Shown here: positions 59,901-64,000 of the stretch, piece by piece
How the letters are laid out: each line of letters opens with the position of its first letter
Position numbering within the stretch: the stretch's first letter is position 1
Origin: Stenopsyche tienmushanensis
Taxonomy: Eukaryota; Arthropoda; Insecta; Trichoptera; Stenopsychidae
Direction of reading: 5' to 3'
Length of the DNA: 64,000 nucleotides
Assembly (NCBI GenBank): GCA_008973525.1
Contig: WACJ01000551.1
Location: 434,001-498,000, forward strand
The notes under the pieces: generated by a model
The model's input: only the letters and a program-made list of their open reading frames with translations
Databases searched by the model: none
Told to the model about the DNA's origin: nothing
Translations under genes and position numbers: made by a program

Positions 59901-62900
59901 CTAAAACACAGGTATTTTTTCACGAGGCTTGTGCGAAATATCATCATCTAACGTTAGTAAAAGCATGAAACTGAAGAACATGGCGGCAGCTGAGAGAACA
60001 TGCCATATGTCATGATTGTCATAAAAATTTAGCAACTTGCAAGACATGTTGTACGAGCGTGATTGCGCCGGCGTAAGCTAAAATCAATCACAAAAATAAA
60101 TACATATTTAATAAATAAAACAATTGATTATAACAAGTTGAAGGTGTTTTACCGCCCATGATGTGCTTGGAGTGAAAAAGAAGAAAAGAGCACCACCCCA
60201 TGTTATTAAGGCAACCACCAGTAGAACCCATGCATAAATTGGGGGCCTTTCTCCTTTAGTAATTTTCATTGTAACGTAGAAAGTAAGATGAAGTGCCAAG
60301 TTCATTAGAAATAAGTACAACAAGTGCGAAGCAAAGTCTTTACTATGGGTGTATAATCTGGGCAAAGAAAAAAAATATTTAGATTAATAATTGCAGAGTA
60401 AAGTTTTTATAGATAGATACAATAAGAAAAGATGTGGATATTTTGTATTCAAAAAACATTTTATAGGTTTTAATTATTTGTTAGACGAGAAAAAACACAA
60501 AAGTATTTACCCATAGATGGCAAGGCCAAGATTACATAAATTAGCTATTAATACTAAAATGCAGCGGCTTCTATATTTTGGTTTCCATGCGTCCCTAAAA
60601 TTTTGGCCAATGCAGCAGTTGAGACCTAAAAACATGATTTTAATTCAAATGTACATCATATATATAAAATTGCTTGATTCACAGTCAAAATAATCGAGCT
60701 TATATTTACTATGAAACAATAATATTAGGTCCAATTTAAACTATACATTACTAAAAATAATAACACACAATTTCTAATGTACATTTCTATAAAATCCGCT
60801 AATAGAGAAACCAGTATATATTAGATTGTCCCGTTAGGAATATCGTTTTTTAAATGAAAGCGCTGAAAGCAACTTTGAGTGCTCTGAGCGCGGGGGAGAA
60901 ACTAGTTAGATTTTGTAAATTAAAACAATAAAAAAAATTAAACTTGCTTAGATTTATTCATATATATTATAAATAAGACTAGATAAAATATAAATTAAAT
61001 TAGATAAATATACTCGTTTTATGGGTGAGGGGAAGTCCAGTCTCGCTCGCGACCTCATTTGGTGTGAGCCATCAATGTAAATTAGCCTATGAGGAGGTCT
61101 TCGTGAACATGGAGATCGTAGAAAGCTCCGAGGATGCATTTCTCCCCATTACTTACATAAAAAGCCCTAAATGCTCTAAAAGATGAGGGAGTGGCCACAT
61201 GGTTTGTGTGTTCAACCGGTCCGGGTTTCAGACCGCTGACACTTGGAATGAGCGCCTCGAGACAAAGGAGCAGTCAAAATAATGGACTAAAAGTGTATAA
61301 TTGGCTCCAAAGAAGGCGAAGACAGTTGTTTCATGAAGAAAATGCACCAGTTTGCACATCTGTTATCGCCGTGGACAAAATCAATGAGTTAAAGTTCGAA
61401 TTGCTTCCTCATGCACCCTGTTCACTAAATTTAGCCGCCTTGTATTGAAAAAATGGCTCCGTGGTAAAATATTTGCCAACAATGAAGAGGTGGACTCAGT
61501 GTTTGATGGTTATTTTGAGGAGCTCAGTGGTTCTTACTATAAACAGAGTATTGCAGTTATTGAACATCATTTGGAAAAGTATATTGAGCTGAAAGGCGAC
61601 TATGTTGAGAAATATTTATATTTACAGAAGTATATATTTTTGTTATAGTTACCAATATTTATATTAGCGTTTTATAAACTAAATGGTGTAGCTCCAAAGA
61701 GAGCTGCAATATGTTTCTAATATTTGATTAAAATATGAAAATAATTGAGATTTACTCAATCGTGTTAAATGAAACCATTAGCTAGCATGAATATTAATAA
61801 TTTAAGAGATTACTTACTAAATTTCCCTCTTCCCATGTAGTATATTTTAAATGTCAGGATTAAGCAAGTTGCGATATGTAAAACAGTAAAGAATATCCAG
61901 AAGTAAAAATTTGGATACAACACTCCAAACAAACCTAGAAAATTAATTTTTAACATGAAGATTTACAAATAAAAATTATAATACATTGATACATTGCTTT
62001 GTGTTGTTTCATTTTGCATTTCAAGCTTCAAAGAATCAAACAGTAATATTCACTCATGAATTTATCATTTCTAATAAATGTTTAAGCTATTTTATCGATG
62101 GACAAGACAAGTTTACTATGTAAGAATTGATTTAAATTATAAAAATCATTGATATTATTTTAAATTTGTAAAAGATTAACACTCATAAAATAGCTCCCGC
62201 AGTGCCGTGGAAATTTTCATAAGCGGTTAGCATCTGCCTTACGCTTAAGTAGGCTGACGAAGAAAAAAAAAAATACACATTCTGTAATTACTGAATAATT
62301 ACATATTAAAATAGCTGCTGCCAATACGCCAAATGTTGAATGGGCACGAGCATTAATATCTGGATGCCTCGTCTGATATATCTTCACCATGCTGAGAACA
62401 GCCATAATGTACATGAACGATGTATCTAAAAATGAATATATAATAATGAGAAATGTGAATATTTGAATTGTATAGTCTTTTATTAAATAATCGGTTAAAT
62501 TAAAATTTATTTATATATTTGAAATAGTTAAATCAGATATTTTACCAAATTGAAAATTTGAATGATTTGGACAAACATGATAGGATCCCGAAAGAACACC
62601 CTCCATCATTAATGACACTCCCATGGCATAATATAAACCATGATGTTGTGGAATTCCAAAATGCTAACATATGACGAACAAAATGTTAATATCACACATC
62701 GATATTAAATGCTATATAATTTATAGTATAATATTATTTATAGTATAAATAATATAATAATAATAACCTGATCAAAAACTTCATCTTGATGTTGTTTATG
62801 TCTTCTCCATACAAAGAAAATAAAAAGTGCACCGAGTAAAATATATCCAAGGTTCGAATACACATGATTAAAGTCGGACAAGTATCCTAGCGGATGAGCA

Positions 62901-63947
62901 CACAAAAAGTTATAATAGCATAAATCCTGATTGCCCGATTGATTCAATACCTGCAAAATATATTTTTTAGTAAATTTGCATCAATACGAAGAAGCATAAT
63001 AGACGTATTACTGAACATACTCTTTGATAAGTGATGACTAATTGTATAACAGGAAGACCGTAGAAAACAGCGGCAATTATACAATGCCAGAGATATAATG
63101 CAGATTGTTGTTTTAGATCGCGAGTATTTTTTGTGCATAATTGATTGAGATATATTTCCCCAGAGGTCGTAAAAGTGAGCGATGAATAATTTCCATTTCC
63201 TGATAGATAAAATTAATTAAAACTGAAACTATGATACTATAAGTTATTTTAAAATCGACAAAAAGCTCTTACGAATTTGAACATTCTCCGGTGAAACACT
63301 CTCCACGTTATTTGTACAGTTGTTGCCTGAAAAATTATTAAATATATGTAGATTAAATTACAACACAAAATGTTAACAATTACTCTTATTATCCTAATTT
63401 TGCATTAAATTTAAAATTACATCGTTCATTCCAAAATACAAATTGAAATATGTAAATGTATTTTGACAAAAAAATTATTCGTTTCCATATTTTTATAGAT
63501 TTTATGTCTATTTGTACATAAATATGTAAAAATGTGGAAGAGTACTGATTAAGTTTTTGCATCATGGAAGATTTGGAAGATTTATTAATTCATCCGATCG
63601 ACCAATTCCAATTTAATATGTATAAAGCAATGGAAAACCTCCACATAAAAACTCCTTTATTCCTAGAAACATCCACTATGAAGACTGCTTATATATTAAC
63701 ACGGACGTGGCATATAAAATTTAGGAAATGCACAAGTTAATTTTGTCAATAATACATAAGTAATATGAGCCTTCAGCAAGGCTCTTACAATTAATTTACC
63801 TTTTAAAATTTACAGTTCGTCATAAGATTCTGAAAAACGAATACAAAAAGCAATGAAAAATACATGGCATCTTACCATTTTCAACGTTGCTTTCAGGAAG
63901 CGGTTGTAATTGAATGGTATTAGTATCAGGCATAAAAGCAACATGAT
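59901..63947 (-). CDS. sid-1: SID-1 (SIDT/CHUP) family transmembrane protein, 3' half of gene
   Basis: SID-1 proteins are multi-pass membrane proteins implicated in double-stranded RNA and cholesterol-linked uptake. Nine GT-AG exons on the minus strand join without breaking the frame: 63876-63947, 63273-63326, 63021-63199, 62768-62950, 62546-62663, 62303-62425, 61818-61934, 60511-60625, 60153-60357, plus the terminal 59901-60077. Recognisable family segments are [20 protein letters not shown] then [35 protein letters not shown] then [20 protein letters not shown], and [20 protein letters not shown]. The end reads [20 protein letters not shown] then [20 protein letters not shown] with a stop at 59901. 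The Cys- and His-rich conserved motifs ([11 protein letters not shown], NHDxWH) are intact, so the gene looks functional. The extracellular N-terminal half lies beyond the window. Confidence 0.93.
60821..61645 (+). pseudogene. mariner transposase fossil within a sid-1 intron
   Basis: The left side begins TTAGATTGTCCCGTTAGGAA, like a mariner terminus. On the plus strand, opposite to the host gene, 61191-61648 reads [35 protein letters not shown], then after a frameshift [18 protein letters not shown] and [17 protein letters not shown]. The catalytic Asp of the DNAP motif is Glu and the SPDLAPSD motif is ruined, so it is inactive. A 3' terminal repeat was not found. Confidence 0.85.
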
Positions 63948-64000
63948 CTAAAGCATTAAAATAGAGAAAGAAATGGTTAATGAAAATAAAAACTATATTA

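Overview
The window is AT-rich, intron-containing animal DNA, almost certainly from an insect. It carries the 3' half of a spliced SID-1 (systemic RNAi, SIDT/CHUP) family gene, and remnants of R1-type and Jockey-type non-LTR retrotransposons, mariner, Tigger/pogo and hAT DNA transposons, and a tRNA-derived SINE. Diptera are generally regarded as lacking SID-1, so a non-dipteran insect is most likely. I cannot name the species. No complete, intact protein gene lies in the first 59.9 kb.

Layout. (1) 0.1-7.65 kb: a tandem array of about 15 units, period about 583 bp, each with a GC-rich box and inverted-repeat arms ('family A'). Reading frames across units are shifted by indels, while the hairpin arms persist. 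(2) 7.9-9.3 kb: about 330-bp units whose hairpin shows compensatory base-pair changes (A'). (3) 9.5-13 kb: dispersed divergent GC boxes that keep GCGCT...AGCGCGGGA (A''). (4) 13.8-21.5 kb: A-rich low-complexity DNA, a group of exon-like pieces of an unrecognised gene, and Jockey, mariner and R1 remnants. (5) 21.5-53.3 kb: 17 copies of a roughly 220-280 nt element ('family B'). Each has two complementary arms around a variable loop, then a GC-rich domain of about 130 bp closed by CTGTC...GACAG with two internal hairpins. The copies are interspersed with recurrent exon-like modules bounded by TTGCAG and GTAAGT-type splice signals. Its last part (38.8-53.3 kb) is a tandem segmental duplication of about 4.65 kb. 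Two Tigger copies, hAT MITEs, a SINE, and an R1 nested in a hAT element sit inside this region. (6) 53.3-59.9 kb: hAT transposase pseudogene, Jockey fragment, SINE copies. (7) 59.9-64 kb: sid-1-like gene on the minus strand, with a mariner fossil in an intron.

Interpretation. The main candidate for something undescribed is the plus-strand repeat locus of about 53 kb. Families A' and B show base-pair covariation by eye, and unpaired-strand drift is almost always toward G:U when read on the plus strand (which would be C:A on the minus strand). This points to plus-strand structured RNA. Splice-like signals on the same strand suggest a long, repeat-rich noncoding transcript or a tandem family of such genes. 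Nothing in the sequence reveals its function. Its position beside sid-1 may be chance.
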